From Cynocephalus volans (Eukaryota > Chordata > Mammalia > Dermoptera > Cynocephalidae): a stretch of DNA of 64,000 nt. The DNA lies in contig NC_084463.1 of assembly GCF_027409185.1 (NCBI RefSeq), forward strand, positions 116,722,133 to 116,786,132. Direction: 5' to 3'. Made by a program: the position numbers and the translations under genes. How positions within the stretch are numbered: position 1 is the first letter of the stretch; each line of letters opens with the position of its first letter. Of the stretch, positions 1-17,599 are shown in pieces. A model generated the notes under the pieces. That model did no database searches. It worked only from the letters and a program-made list of their open reading frames with translations, and was not told the origin of the DNA.

Positions 1-354
1 ATTGCTTAGGAATTTGTTAGAAACTAAAATCCTTGAGCCCCATCCCAGACCCACTGAATCTGAAACTCTGAGGGTATATAGTCCAATAAAGTTTTAACAA
101 GCCTTCTAGGTGATTTTGATACATGCAGTCTTTTGAGACCCTGAGCTGTATCTGCAAAAGACTAAAGAATTCTGCCCTGAGGTAATAGAAAAAGTATATT
201 TGAATCTGAATGTGGTGCATATGCTTAACTTCCTAAGCAAGAACAATAAACCTGATTATAGTTAAAACTGACAAAAAAAAAAAAAAAACTTGGGAGTTGC
301 AGATAGACTTTAAATTTATAATACTTATTTTTATGCAAAAAATTAATCAACTAA

Positions 355-6225
<5,871 letters not shown>

Positions 6226-6439
6226 CTCCCAAACACTTAGTCTTTGTATTAAAAGTAAGCCTTATTGTTATAATGCACAGTGGAGGACTGCTTATAGAGC
6301 ACAGACCTTTGTATTATAATTTTTAAAAAGGCCCTTTTAAATATTACAAAGAGTGTTTGCTTTCAGATGCCATTGATTACACTTTTATGGTCGTGACTAT
6401 AACCATTTTTGTAAAGAGTAAGAGTTGTATAAGATAAGA

Positions 6440-6445
6440 AATAAA
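6440..6445 (+). promoter_or_regulatory. C11orf58: candidate C11orf58 polyadenylation signal AATAAA
   Basis: The first AATAAA after the stop codon lies about 215 bp downstream, in AT-rich sequence that fits a 3' UTR. A second AATAAA is at 7029-7034, so alternative 3' ends are possible. The choice between them is inferred from sequence only. Confidence 0.45.
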
Positions 6446-8887
6446 TACAATACTCAACTTCCTTTCATATTAGCATCATCAACCCTCTAATCTCACCTTT
6501 TTACCCCTTCAAATGCAGTTATGGAAATGCCTTTTTTTGTTTGCAGTCACTATTTCTTCATTTTTTTTTGTTGTTGTTCCTTCATATTTTTCTCTTTTAA
6601 AAATTTATTTGATACTGTGATATGTTCATGAAAAATATACTTTAATTATACTTTGTATTGTATAACTATTCATCATGGATATTTCTGCTGCCAGTCACAG
6701 TCTAAATTAATGTTGGCAAAAGATTAGGTACTTAGTTTACCCTTAGTGATTCAGCTCTACTCTTGGACCAAAGTAATATGAGAGCAAGTACTTTCACACC
6801 TGTTAGGATGGAGTTAGTTACAACTGTCATACATTTGGAATGTTATGATCCCAAGTAATCTTTATATAATTTTGATTACATCGTATGTTAGATTTTTTGA
6901 TAAAATTTGGCCAATTTTTACAGAAGAAATTATTTCTCTGATCATTTAGTCCTGTCTATTTTGAAATATGTAAAACTGGATTTTAAAGGTAATATGTGAC
7001 CAAAGTTAATTTTTTCCCTCAAGGTCTAAATAAAGAGAAAGCAGTTTCCCATATTGGTTGTGATACCTTTATCCTCATAATCTAAAAAATGAGGACTAGG
7101 CATATTGAACAAGAAGCTAAAACAAATTATCTTCATTTTATCCCATTGCTGTTTAATTAATCACTAAAAAGAAATATTACTTTCTAATTTTATAGCAGCT
7201 TCTGTTTGAGTGAGATTAGAATCATCTGACTGCTGTTACATGGTTGATTTGTATAGCGGGTTAACACAAACTGCATTATGGGCTAGTCAATGGATTTTTT
7301 AAATAATTGGGTCCAAAATCTTAATGTTTTTAAGTAACAAGTTCAGAGTCGAGTCAGACCTGTTTGTGAGCTAAACTGTTATACATGTAGATACTTAAGT
7401 ATGTGTTTGATGCATTGGATTTTTGAAAATTATTCTTATGTCATTTTCAAATTTATAATGTGTTAGAGGAGTGTAGCAACTAGAACTGGTGATTTCTGGT
7501 TTATAGACTCCATCTTGCAATATTTTTCATGTGTCAGATCCCCAAGTTTTGTGTTTTTTTTCTCAAATTGTTTTAAAATAGGTGCTACCCAATATAGTAA
7601 AACATTGTCAGTGGGTGATAGTATGTGACATTTGACAAATAGTTGGTTTGAAAAAGTTTGGCTTTATTGAACAATTTTAGTTTGACCACTGATTTTCAAA
7701 ACCTAGTGTGTGGGGTTGCTTATTACAACTAATTAGAAAGTGAAGACTTGATTTATGTTTAAGAATGGAAGAGGGAGAGAGACCAGTTATTAATGTTTTA
7801 AAAAGTATTTTCATCAATTCATTGTTTAAATCTACTGGATGTTGATAAGTCTTGATTCTGATATATGAAATAGAAGTACCTCCTGAAATAACTACACTGG
7901 AAGACTTTTTTTCTAACTCTAAATAGAAATCTTTATTTCAATTAATTCATGTGTTAAGAAAATGACATTAACAAAATTCAGGGTTGGAATAAATTTAGGT
8001 CTGTTGGTCCATGTGGCCTAGAGTCACAGCACTACATTAAACATCATGGCTGTCTTTTAAGCATGAACATTGGGTATTTTTGTTTTTTGTTTTTTAATGG
8101 CAACTTTTTGGTATCACTGGTGATTTCATACCTCAAGTGTGCTTCTCCCAAGTGTTTGCCAAGTGTTTACCTATACCTATTCTAATGACCTAACACTCTT
8201 TTTATTGAAAAGAATGTTTCCAGGAGTAGATTCCAGTGCTGTTTGTGTTAATAGGTAAAAGTCCTCAAGTATAATTTTTATAATCTGGGAGAGTTGAAGG
8301 TACAGAAAAAAGTCTAGAGTGACTAAATCATAGTTTGAAAGCAGGTCACATTCTTTGAGTAAATTTGGGAGAAATAAATTCCAGCTACCTGGTTAATTAA
8401 TTTCAGTGATCACTTCTTACACACAGGGCTTTGGTTCCGTTACTTTGTCTTTACCACAACTATGTCCTCTATATTTTCACTATCCAAAAACAACTTTATC
8501 TCTGAAGGCACTAATTTAAAAATCACTTCTGTCCATGCAGTTTTATTCCTTTCCACCTACTCTATTTAGGTCAGTCTGTTTTCACCTGCTTCTTAAGCCC
8601 TATCTAGATATTTAATTGATCTATCAATTCAGTATCACAGTTGTCAGTCTCCCAGATAACCCTCTCTAATGTCATACCTTCCTGGAAAATCGCAGCCCTA
8701 GATGTATCCAATCCCCTGCAGATTATTTCTGGAGAAAGACCACCAAATGCACAAGTCTTTATTAGTAAAAGTTGGTTTTAACTGACCTCAATGCTACCTG
8801 TTATCCTTATTTTCTCTAGTTAACTTCCTGTTCTCCTTAACAACCTAACAACTTTTAAGTTCTCTGTTCTGAAACATGACCCTGTTT

Positions 8888-8932
8888 TTTTTCTTTTTTT
8901 TTTTTTTTTTTTTTTTTTGGCAGCTGGTCAGT
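8888..8932 (-). repeat. poly(T) plus possible SINE tail remnant
   Basis: A poly(T) tract is followed by ggcagctggtcag, resembling the 3' end of the tRNA-like SINEs in this window read from the minus strand. The body is missing. It lies next to a MIR half, so it may mark an insertion into it. Confidence 0.3.
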
Positions 8933-8937
8933 CTCCT

Positions 8938-9060
8938 TTCCTCAGTAAAATGGGGATAGCAGTAGTATCTACCTTGTTACTGTGAGAATTAGATAAAATA
9001 AGTAAAAAGCTCTAGTGCACAGATAGATTAGTGATCAGTAAATGCTAGCTACTGTTAATC
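8938..9060 (+). repeat. MIR SINE, 3' half
   Basis: It contains ttcctcagtaaaatgggga, a variable stretch, and gtgagaattagataaaa, then agtaaatgctagctactgtt. These are the recognisable 3' core and tail of MIR. It is old. Confidence 0.6.
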
Positions 9061-9156
9061 CTTTGCACTCTGTCAATCTAGTGCTTTTGATATCGAGTCT
9101 TCAGCCTCTCGGTCTATTGATTCTTTTCTGTCAGTTTTTGTTCAAATATTTCACAT

Positions 9157-9258
9157 ATTTGGGGCTGGGGGGCAAGCGGCTGGCCAGAGCAGGGATCTGA
9201 ACTCTTGACCTTGGTGTTACTAACACTGCTCTAACCAACTGGATTACTGGCCAGCCTG
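9157..9258 (-). mobile_element. monomeric tRNA-like SINE with 10 bp target duplication
   Basis: On the minus strand it reads ggctggccagtaatccag, then ggttagagcagtgtt, aacaccaaggtcaagagttc and ggccagccgc. The flanking duplication tatttcacat is present at 9147-9156 and 9259-9268. The tRNA-Ile-like body matches the older monomer type at 5.8 and 52.4 kb. Confidence 0.65.
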
Positions 9259-10439
9259 TATTTCACATCTTGAAAAAAAAAATTATTACTAGGTACCACA
9301 TACTTCAGCTGTAATCCTCTCCACACTTTATCCAATTCTAGTAATGTTTCTATTACTGTCTCTGCATCCTCACTTCCATCCTCTCCCCCAATCCACTCCA
9401 ATGTGGCTTCTACCCACCATTGACACAACTGCACAGAAAACTGCATCAAATCAATGATTCTCATTTTCCTAAAATATAGGTACGTTTCAGTTCTTTCCTT
9501 GCTTGACTCATTAGCAGTACTTTGACATTGTTAACCAGTAGTCTTCAGACTGGAGTATGCACACTCCTGGGGTACACGAAGGCTTTAATAGAGAATTGCC
9601 TGATCTTGTACATCCATATTTATTTGTTCCTAAATTGATCTCCCTTAACCACCTCTCATTTCACAATCTTTCTCCCACTGGAGGGAAGAAAGGCAATACC
9701 TGTCAGCCATCCAAACCTAATTGTCCTGGGGTGTAAAATCTTTAAAGTCTCCAAACAAAGGGAGAATTTGAAACATTTGTTGATATTGAGGCTTGAGTGA
9801 CTCCTTTTGCAAGTGAGATGGTTTCCAATTATATGCCCTCAATGAGATTGGTAGAGAACTGAAGTGAATTATCAGCTGATAGATTTATTAAAAATAAATT
9901 TTGATGAGAGATCACTCTGATTTTTGGCCCAAATTGAAAGAGTTGAGGGGATTGACATTTCTAAAGCCTGTTATTGACTTTTTTCATATGAGCAAGCTTT
10001 CTCGGTGCTTTCACCTATAAAAATAGAAAAAAAGGTTTTTTCTTTAGGAACACCAGTTATGTGCATGTTGCATCACCTATCTTCATATCATTTTTTCTTT
10101 ATATTCCTGTTCTCAATTTCCCTTATTGTGATTCATGCACTGTATACTCTGTTATCCCAATTTTATTTTCATTTTTATGATTATTTTAAATTTTTTCCCC
10201 AAGTTCTGCCAGCTCACATTTTATTCTTTTTTATTCCATCCTATCTTTTGTATTTCTAATGTGTACTCTTATTATATAGAGATGAATCTTTCATTAAGGT
10301 GTTAAGGTCATTGTGAAACGTTTCATCATAATTTTCAAATATTTGGGGGCATTAGTTTTCTGTTGAGTGTTCTTCATCTGCCATCTATTTTTCTGTCTAT
10401 TGTATCCTTATACAGAGTCTGTGCTAGTTCTTTAGTACT

Positions 10440-10870
10440 GTCAATCAACTGCAAACATCTTTTGATAACCTGCTCTGTGCCAGCCACTCTTCTAGGCACT
10501 GGGAATACAACAGTGAACAAAATTAGTCCTTGCATTAATGTAGCTTACATTCTGGTGGATGTGAGACACACAACAAATATATGATATATATATTTATTTA
10601 TCATATATATGATAAATGATGTGATGATAAATATTAGATGGTGATAAATATTAGATCAGTGTAAGAAATCGTGAGATTTCAAAGAGATAGCAGGAATTCA
10701 GATCATTAGAAACCTGATATGAATTTTGGATTTTATTCTGAGGAGAATGAAAAACCTTGGAGACTTTTTATTAGAGTGATGTGATTTAATTAATATAGCT
10801 TAAGCTGCTGTGTTAAAAATAAAATCCTGTAGGGAGCCAACTGTGAAAATGGAAAACAAAGTTATGAAAT
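10440..10870 (-). repeat. L2 LINE fragment
   Basis: The start resembles a reversed L2 3' end: ctgtgccagccactcttctaggcactgggaata, acagtgaacaaa and gcttacattctggtggatg. An AT-rich tandem stretch (tatatat and gataaatattaga repeats, about 10575-10660) interrupts it. The right boundary is vague. Confidence 0.5.
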
Positions 10871-11164
10871 TATGCAATTATCTAAGTGAGCACAAGAGCT
10901 TGCACTAGGGTGGTAATGGTGGAAGTACTGAGAGATAGACTCGATATATTTTGAAAGTAGAGCCAACAGTATTTGCTGCAAGATTGAATGTAGCATGTGA
11001 GAGAGGAGTCAATAATGAGATCTTGGAGAGTGGAATTGCCACTTAGCTAGAGAAGGAAAACTGATGACACGACATCTTTTTTTTAGTTAAAAAATATTGC
11101 CAAAAAACGCTAATGTTCATCCAAGCCTTCAGCCAGTTGTAATCTTTTTGCTGGTGGAGGATCT

Positions 11165-11470
11165 TACCTTGATGTTTTCTTGGTTTATTTTAATTGACAT
11201 GTAATAGTTGTACATATTTATGGGGTACAGAGTTGTATTTTTAAATGTATATAATGTGTGATGATCAAAGTAATTAGCATATCTATCATCGCAAAAATTT
11301 ATCATTTCTTCATGATGAGAGCATTTCAGCTCCTCTCTCCTAGCCATTTGAAAATATACAGTAGATTACTGTTAATTATAGACACCTACCACTACTGTAC
11401 ACCATGGGAACCTGTTGTTCCTATCTAGTTCTAATTCTGTATCTGTTAACCAACTTCTGACAACTCATCT
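11165..11470 (-). repeat. L1 3' UTR fragment (L1M/L1P-like)
   Basis: This is the reverse complement of a familiar L1 3' end: gacatgtaatagttgtacat, then atttatggggtacagag, taattagcatatctatcatc, aaatttatcatttctt and gttaaccaacttctga. It is 5' truncated and moderately diverged. Confidence 0.65.
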
Positions 11471-12206
11471 TTAAATGAGGTTCTTCCCAGGTATTTGTAG
11501 AATTTCATTGGGGAAAGGTCACACTAGCAGAAATTTCTTTTATGATACATGTGAACAATTGTAGCCCTGTCAAGATCAAATGTTACAGGGCTGTTCACAA
11601 TTCAAGGTCTCTCTTTTTGTCCCTGCGACTTTGACAGACTGGTCCTGCAAATAGCCTCACCTTAAAGAAAATACTAGCTAACTTACTCAGATCCTGCAGA
11701 AGCAGGCAGCCTCCTGAACTCTCATTATTTTTTTCAACTCTTTCACTCATTTTAGAGTTAAGAGTTTCAGATGTCTGCTACTTTTGTTGAAGCTGAAGTA
11801 TGCACTTCTGTTTTTTATTCTCCTTGTTGCTTTTGGGTGATTTCCAAGAGAAGAGAGAAATGACTTCACTCTTCTGTCTCCAAACTGGAAGTACACATTC
11901 ACTTAAACACCCAAATTACTACGGCTCGAACACCCACTGGTTTGATTTTTGAACTTCAACTCTCCACCATACTCTCCAAAAGCATTCCACAATTATTTCT
12001 GGCACAAGAAAAATCAAAGAAATACCTCTTGTATACTCCCCACAAGGTATGCCTTCCCTGTTCTCTCCAACTTGCACAACTGCTGTTCACTGCCCTCAAA
12101 GCTGCTTTAAAGAGCATAACTCACACCACTTCAGATGGGGCCTCTTGTGCCCTTCCCGGTACCAGGATGTTGCTTCCTAAGGTTGAATTTCATAAGGCGA
12201 CATTCT

Positions 12207-12371
12207 TTTTTTTTTAAGATGACCAGTAACGGGATCTTAACCCTTGGGTTGGTGTTGTCAGCACCACGCTCAGCCAGTGAGCGAACCAGCCATCCCCACA
12301 TAGGGATCCAAACCCGTGGCCTTGGTGTTATCAGCACCGCACTCTCCCGAGTGAGCCACGGGCCAGCCCCT
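12207..12371 (-). mobile_element. dimeric tRNA-Ile-derived SINE (CYN-like)
   Basis: On the minus strand two tandem tRNA-like units are seen. The first starts ggggctggcccgtggctcac and carries cgggagagtgcggtgctgat with a B-box-like gggtttggatccc. The second starts gatggctggttcgctcactg and carries gtggtgctgacaacacc. A short poly(A) follows. The flanks cataaggcgacattct (12191-12206) and catagggcaacattct (12372-12387) are a 16 bp target duplication with two mismatches. Confidence 0.75.
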
Positions 12372-12676
12372 CATAGGGCAACATTCTGCCTGCCAATCTC
12401 TTCAAACCACATGAGGCCATTTCTGAAAGAATTGTTATACTGGAAATAAAAGATCAGTCCTGAAAATATGCTCACATAGTTAATGTAGTAAACATGAAAC
12501 TCAGCTTTCAGCTTTCGAATAGTCAAAGCCAAAGAAAAACATACAACTCATTATAACCCATGTCTCTGGTTAAAATGGTGATGTGCTTTCTTTTATCAAG
12601 CAGTACTTCTTGGTATTAAGTTCCAAGTGGAACTTACCATGTGGGTCTTTCCTGTCTGGAATATTATCCTTAGATG

Positions 12677-12911
12677 AGTGGTTCTCAACCAGGAGTGATT
12701 TCGCTCGCCCCATCCCAGGTCCCCAACGCCACCAGGGAATATTTGGTGAAGTGTGGAGATAATTTTGTTTGTCACAACTGAGAGGTGCTACTGGCATCTA
12801 GTGGGTAGAGGCCAGGGATGCTGCTAAACATCCTCCAATGCACAGGACAGACCCCCACGACAAAGAATTACCTGGCCCAAATATCAATAACGTTGAGATT
12901 GAGAAACCCTG
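12677..12911 (+). mobile_element. MER5A-like hAT-Charlie MITE
   Basis: The ends gtggttctcaacc and gattgagaaaccctg are the inverted termini. The interior has tgtcacaactgagaggtgct and ggccagggatgctgctaaac, then atgcacaggacag, characteristic of MER5A. It is nonautonomous and close to full length. Confidence 0.8.
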
Positions 12912-13462
12912 ACTTAATGGGCTTCTGCCTTGGGCCCCATGCTTTAGAGGGCCCAGCATGTCACAAATATTTATCAAAGAGCACATGGATGCCTCTGTCA
13001 CTTAGAATCTGGCACCAAGGACTGGCATAGTGCAGCCTATAACCTTAAACATTTAACCTTGTGACTAAGAAAATTCTCCACATCTTTTGTCTTTTGTCCT
13101 ATGTCACGTTGATTATGTTCAAACTCCATGAAGATTTGTTACTTATGCCACAGCTGATATCAGCGGTAGACACTGCTTCAGAGTAGAGAATTTGAGCGGC
13201 AGAAGTGCTTACAGAGAAGTGCTTAAGAGAAGACTGATTTGTCAAATCCTCACAAAGATGTAATGGATTCTTGCATAATGAGTTATTGTTTCCCAGAAGT
13301 GGGAAAGAGGATAGAGTAAAAAGAATTAGTATTCATATAACTGGGGGGAGTCCCTGAAAGAGAGAAGAGAGAGTATACAGAAAATCAACTTTTTTTTTTT
13401 TTTTTTGATTTATAAGGAATCTTAAGGGGCCCTGTAAAACCAAAACAATCTATTTTTTTTTT

Positions 13463-13689
13463 GAGAAGTAAAATTTTATTTATTTTTTTATTATTTTATT
13501 TATGTATTTATTTATTTTTTCTTAATTTTATTTTGTCGATATACAATGTGGTTGATTATTGTGGCCCAAAACCGAAACCTCCCTCCCTCCTCCCTCTCCC
13601 CCCTCCCCCCCAACAATATCCTTTCTGTTCGCTTGTCGTATCAACTTCAAGTAATTGTAGTTGTTCTGTCTTCTTCCCCCCCCTCCCCG

Positions 13690-13725
<36 letters not shown>

Positions 13726-14712
13726 TTATTTATTTATTTTTAGCTCCCACCAATAAGTGAGAACATGTGGTATTTCTCTTTCTGTGCCTGACTTGTTTCA
13801 CTTAATATAATTCTCTCAAGGTCCATCCATGTTGTTGCAAATGGCAGTATTTCATTCGTTTTTATAGCTGAGTAGTATTCCATTGTGTAGATGTACCACA
13901 TTTTCCGTATCCACTCATCTGATAATGGACATTTGGGCTGGTTCCAACTCTTGGCTATTGTAAAGAGTGCTGTGATGAACATCGGGGAACAGGTATACCT
14001 TCGACTAGACGATTTCCATTCCTCTGGGTATATTCCCAGCAGTGGGATAGCTGGGTCATATGGCAGATCTATCTGCAATTGTTTGAGGAACCTCCATACC
14101 ATTTTCCATAGAGGCTGCACCATTTTGCAGTCCCACCAACAATGTATGAGAGTTCCTTTTTCTCTGCAACCTCGCCAACATTTATCGCTCAGAGTCTTTT
14201 GGATTTTAGCCATCCTAACTGGGGTGAGATGGTATCTCAGTGTAGTTTTGATTTGCATTTCCCGGATGCTGAGTGATGTTGAGCATTTTTTCATATGTCT
14301 GTTGGCCATTTGTATATCTTCCTTAGAGAAATGCCTACTTAGCTCTTTTGCCCATTTTTTAATTGGGTTGCTTGTTTTTTTCTTGTAAAGTTGTTTGAGT
14401 TCCTTGTATATTCTGGATATTAATCCTTGGTGCCTTTGTCAAAGATCAGATGGCTGTAGGTGTGTGGGTTGATTTCTGGATTCTCTATTCTATTTCATTG
14501 ATCAGTGTGTCTGTTTTTATGCCAGTACCATACTGTTTTGGTTATTATAGCTTTGTAGTATAGTTTAAAGTCAGGTAGTGTTATGCCTCCAGCTTTATTT
14601 TTTTTGCTCAGCGTTGCTTTGGCTATGCGTGGTCTTTTGTTATTCCATATAAGTGTTGGATAGTTCTTTCCATTTCTGAGAAAAATGTCATTGGAATTTT
14701 GATGGGGATTGC
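13463..14712 (-). pseudogene. L1 ORF2 C-terminal part plus 3' UTR (non-inverted segment)
   Basis: An open frame at 13740-14309 encodes the ORF2 C-terminus, including [29 protein letters not shown] (the cysteine-rich segment) and [11 protein letters not shown] second piece at 14495-14712 encodes KRPRIAK and [17 protein letters not shown]. Roughly half a kilobase between them is missing relative to ordinary L1, with the join near 14425. The 3' UTR holds a (GT)n and a C/T-rich block, consistent with an L1 G-rich 3' UTR read on the other strand. Confidence 0.8.
13692..13722 (+). repeat. (GT)n microsatellite
   Basis: A perfect GT run of about 15 units lies within the L1 3' UTR, next to a C-rich block. 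It is followed by tttatttattt. Confidence 0.85.
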
Positions 14713-16670
14713 AGATATCTACAGAACATTCCACCCAACAACCTCAGAATATTCATTCTTCTCATCAGCACATGGATCATTCTCCAGGATAGATCACATA
14801 TTAGGTCATAAATCAAGTCTCAACAAATTCAAAAAAATTGGAATTATCCCATGTATTTTTCTCAGACCACAATGGATTAAAACTAGAAATCAATGACAAA
14901 CGAAATTCTGGAAACTATACAAACACATGGAAATTAAACAGCATTCTACTTAATGACATATGGGTCCAAGAAGAAATCAAGCAGGAAATCAAAAAATTTA
15001 TTGAAACTAATGAAAATAATGATACATCATACCAAAACCTGTGGGATACTGCAAAAGCAGTATTAAGGGGGAAATTTATTGCATTAAATGCTCACCTCAG
15101 AAGAATGGAAAGATGGCAAGTGAACAACCTAACACTTCACCTTAAAGATCTAAAAAAACAAGAACAATCCAAACCTAAAGTTAGCAGACGGAAAGAAATC
15201 ATTAAGATCAGAGCAGAACTTAATGAAATTGAAACCCAAAAAACAATACAAAAGATCAATGAATCAAAATGTTGGTTTTTTGAAAAGATAAATAAAATTG
15301 ACAAACCATTAGCATGGCTAACAAAAAAAAGAAGAGAGAAGATTCAAATAACAAAAATTAGAAATGAAAAAGGTGATATTACAACTGATTCATCTGAAAT
15401 ACAAGGAATCATTCGAGAATACTATAAACAACTATACACCAACAAGTTTGAAAATCTGAGGGAAATGGATAAATTTCTGGACACACACAAGCTCCCAAAA
15501 CTGAGCCATGAAGATATAGAAAATCTGAACAGACCAATAACAATAAAGGACATTGAAGCTGTTATCAGAAGGCTCCCAACAAAGAAAAGCCCAGGACCAG
15601 ATGGATTCACAGGAGAATTTTACCAAACATTCAAAGAGGAATTGACACCGATTCTTTACAAACTATTCCAAAAGATTGAAACAGACGCAAATCTCCCAAA
15701 CTCATTCTATGAAGCAAACATCATCCTGATACCAAAACCAGGTAAAGATATAACCAAAAAAGAAAACTACAGGCTGATATCCTTGATGAATATAGATGCA
15801 AAAATCCTCACTAAAATACTAGCAAACAGAATACAGCAACACATATGTAAAATTATTCACCACAATCAAGTGGGATCCATCTCAGGGATGCAAGGTTGGT
15901 TCAACATACGCAAATCAATAAATGTGATACACCATATTAATAAACTCAAACACAAGGACCATATGATCATCTCTATAGATGCTGAAAAAGCATTTGATAA
16001 AATTCAACACTCATTCATGACAAGACCCTCTATAAGTTAGGTATAGAGGGAAAGTATCTCAACATAATTAAAGCCTTATATGACAAACTCACTGCCAATA
16101 TCATCCTGAATGGGGAAAAGCTGAAAGCTTTTCCTTTAAGAACAGGAACTAGACAAGGATGCCCACTCTCACCACTCCTATTCAACATAGTGTTGGAAGT
16201 ACTAGCCAGAGCAATCAGAGAAGAGAAGGAAATAAAGGGCATCCAGATTGGAAAAGATGAAATCAAACTGTCCCTGTTTGCAGATGACATGATCCTATAT
16301 ATCGAACAGCCTAAAACCTCTACAAAAAAACTCTTGGAGGTGATAAATGACTTCAGCACAGTAGCAGGATACAAAATCAACACACAAAAATCAGTAGCAT
16401 TTCTATTCTCCAATAGTGAACATGCAGAACAAGAAATCAAGAAAGCCTGCCCATTTACAATAGCCACCAAAAAAATTAAATACTTAGGAATTGAGTTAAC
16501 CAAGGAGGTGAAAAATCTCTATAATGAGAACTACAAACCACTGCTGAGAGAAATTAGAGAGGATACAAGAAGATGGAAAGATATCCCATGCTCTTGGATT
16601 GGAAGAATCAACATAGTGAAAATGTCCATACTACCCAAAGTGATATACAAATTCAATGCAATCCCCATCA
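14713..16670 (+). pseudogene. L1 ORF2 endonuclease end to reverse transcriptase (inverted segment)
   Basis: The segment begins in the endonuclease domain (DIYRTFHP, then [11 protein letters not shown]) and runs through the reverse transcriptase, including [43 protein letters not shown] and the catalytic FADD at 16277-16288. One frameshift near 14860 and another near 16025 (frame 14838-16040 to 16190-16699) break the ORF. The last L1 bases are at about 16670, followed by the target duplication. Confidence 0.85.
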
Positions 16671-16884
16671 GAAAATCAACTTTTAAAGATAATGAATGAG
16701 AATCTTCCCAAACTGACAAAAGACATCCACCTACAGATTTGAGAATTCCTACAAATCCCAAACAGGATAAAGACAACGAAAATCATACCCAGGCATGTTA
16801 CAGCAAAAGTGCTGTGAACCAGACAAGAAGAAAAGTAAGTGCAGACAGTGAAAAAAGACATTATTATTTTGAAAGTTCTCTCGA

Positions 16885-17015
16885 CAAAGAAATGACAAAT
16901 GTATGATACACTCACTACCCTGACTGGATAATTGTACAGCATATATGTATCAAAACATCAGATTGTACCACTTAAATAGGTATCATTACAATGTGTCAAT
17001 TAAAATAATTTTTAA
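16885..17015 (+). repeat. L1 3' end fragment
   Basis: It contains tgtatcaaaacatcagattg, accacttaaataggtatc and attacaatgtgtcaattaaa, then a short A/T tail. This is an old L1 3' terminus inserted in the ancient L1 region. Confidence 0.6.
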
Positions 17016-17599
17016 AAAAATATTGTTAAAGTTTTCCTATATTTAAGTCATAAAAATGTTTATACAGTTGACTTCTCAACAGAAACAAAGGAAGCCACAA
17101 GACAATGTAGTGATGATACCTTCAAAGCACTGAAAACAAACAAACAAATGAACAAACACACCAACTCAGAATCCTATACCCAGTGCAAATACCTTTCAAG
17201 AATAAAGGTAAAGAACCTGGTGCTGGCCAACACACACAGGATTTATGAGCTTTGAGAGAAGGGAAGCACATGGGTCGAGCCCCACATTCAACCTTGATTT
17301 CTCCCTGAGGTCATTTTCCAAACCATAGTGATGGAAATGAGCCCACATGGAAGTGGCAATCTTCGCTGGGTGGAAGAAACAGATCAGCATTCATGGCTTT
17401 CAAGGTGACAGGATTTGGAAGAAAGAGTACTGGAGATAGGGGAGCTCGAGAGATCTGTACAGAGACACCCTCTTGGGCCCTTGGCTGACTCCTAGACTGC
17501 ATATGAGCAGGGTAAAGACAATGGCAGTCACCAAGGAACAGCTGCTTAGAAACTAGTGACTAAACAGCTTCAGGAGTGGGCAAGCCATCTGAGGGGAAA

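Larger units (their letters stand above)
6450..13290. other. intergenic region, no gene seen
   Basis: AT-rich DNA between the two convergent genes. Open frames are short and have no recognisable domains. It contains MIR, L2, L1 3' end, three SINE pieces and a MER5A element, listed separately. The stretches 7.0-8.9 kb and 9.5-10.4 kb show nothing I can name. Confidence 0.6.
13394..16670 (-). mobile_element. 5'-inverted (twin-primed) L1 insertion
   Basis: The element has its 3' part on the minus strand (13463-14712) and its 5' part on the plus strand (14713-16670). The target duplication cagaaaatcaactttt is at 13378-13393 and 16669-16684; the first two bases of the right copy overlap the L1 end. 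A poly(T) tract adjoins the left copy, as expected for a minus-strand 3' tail. The two halves meet in ORF2 at the residues NAIPI, so the inversion is internal to one L1 copy. It is 5' truncated within the endonuclease region and is not a functional element: the reading frame is broken by the inversion and by frameshifts. Confidence 0.88.
13300..17215 (+). repeat. ancient L1M-type 5' region, split by later insertions
   Basis: The flanks of the young L1 rejoin to one old L1-like sequence: agtccctgaaagagagaaga to the left, and aatcttcccaaactgacaaa, ccaggcatgttacag to the right. The stretch 17060-17215 (agttgacttctcaacagaaac, tcctatacccagtgcaaata) continues the same family. An L1 3' fragment lies between. 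This makes a nested stack of L1 elements. Confidence 0.5.

Noticed and set aside
12135..12449. 104-codon plus-strand frame
   Set aside because: Most of it is the reverse strand of a tRNA-derived SINE, so the frame is repeat-derived.
13891..14388. 165-codon plus-strand frame
   Set aside because: It is the antisense shadow of the L1 ORF2 C-terminal part on the minus strand.
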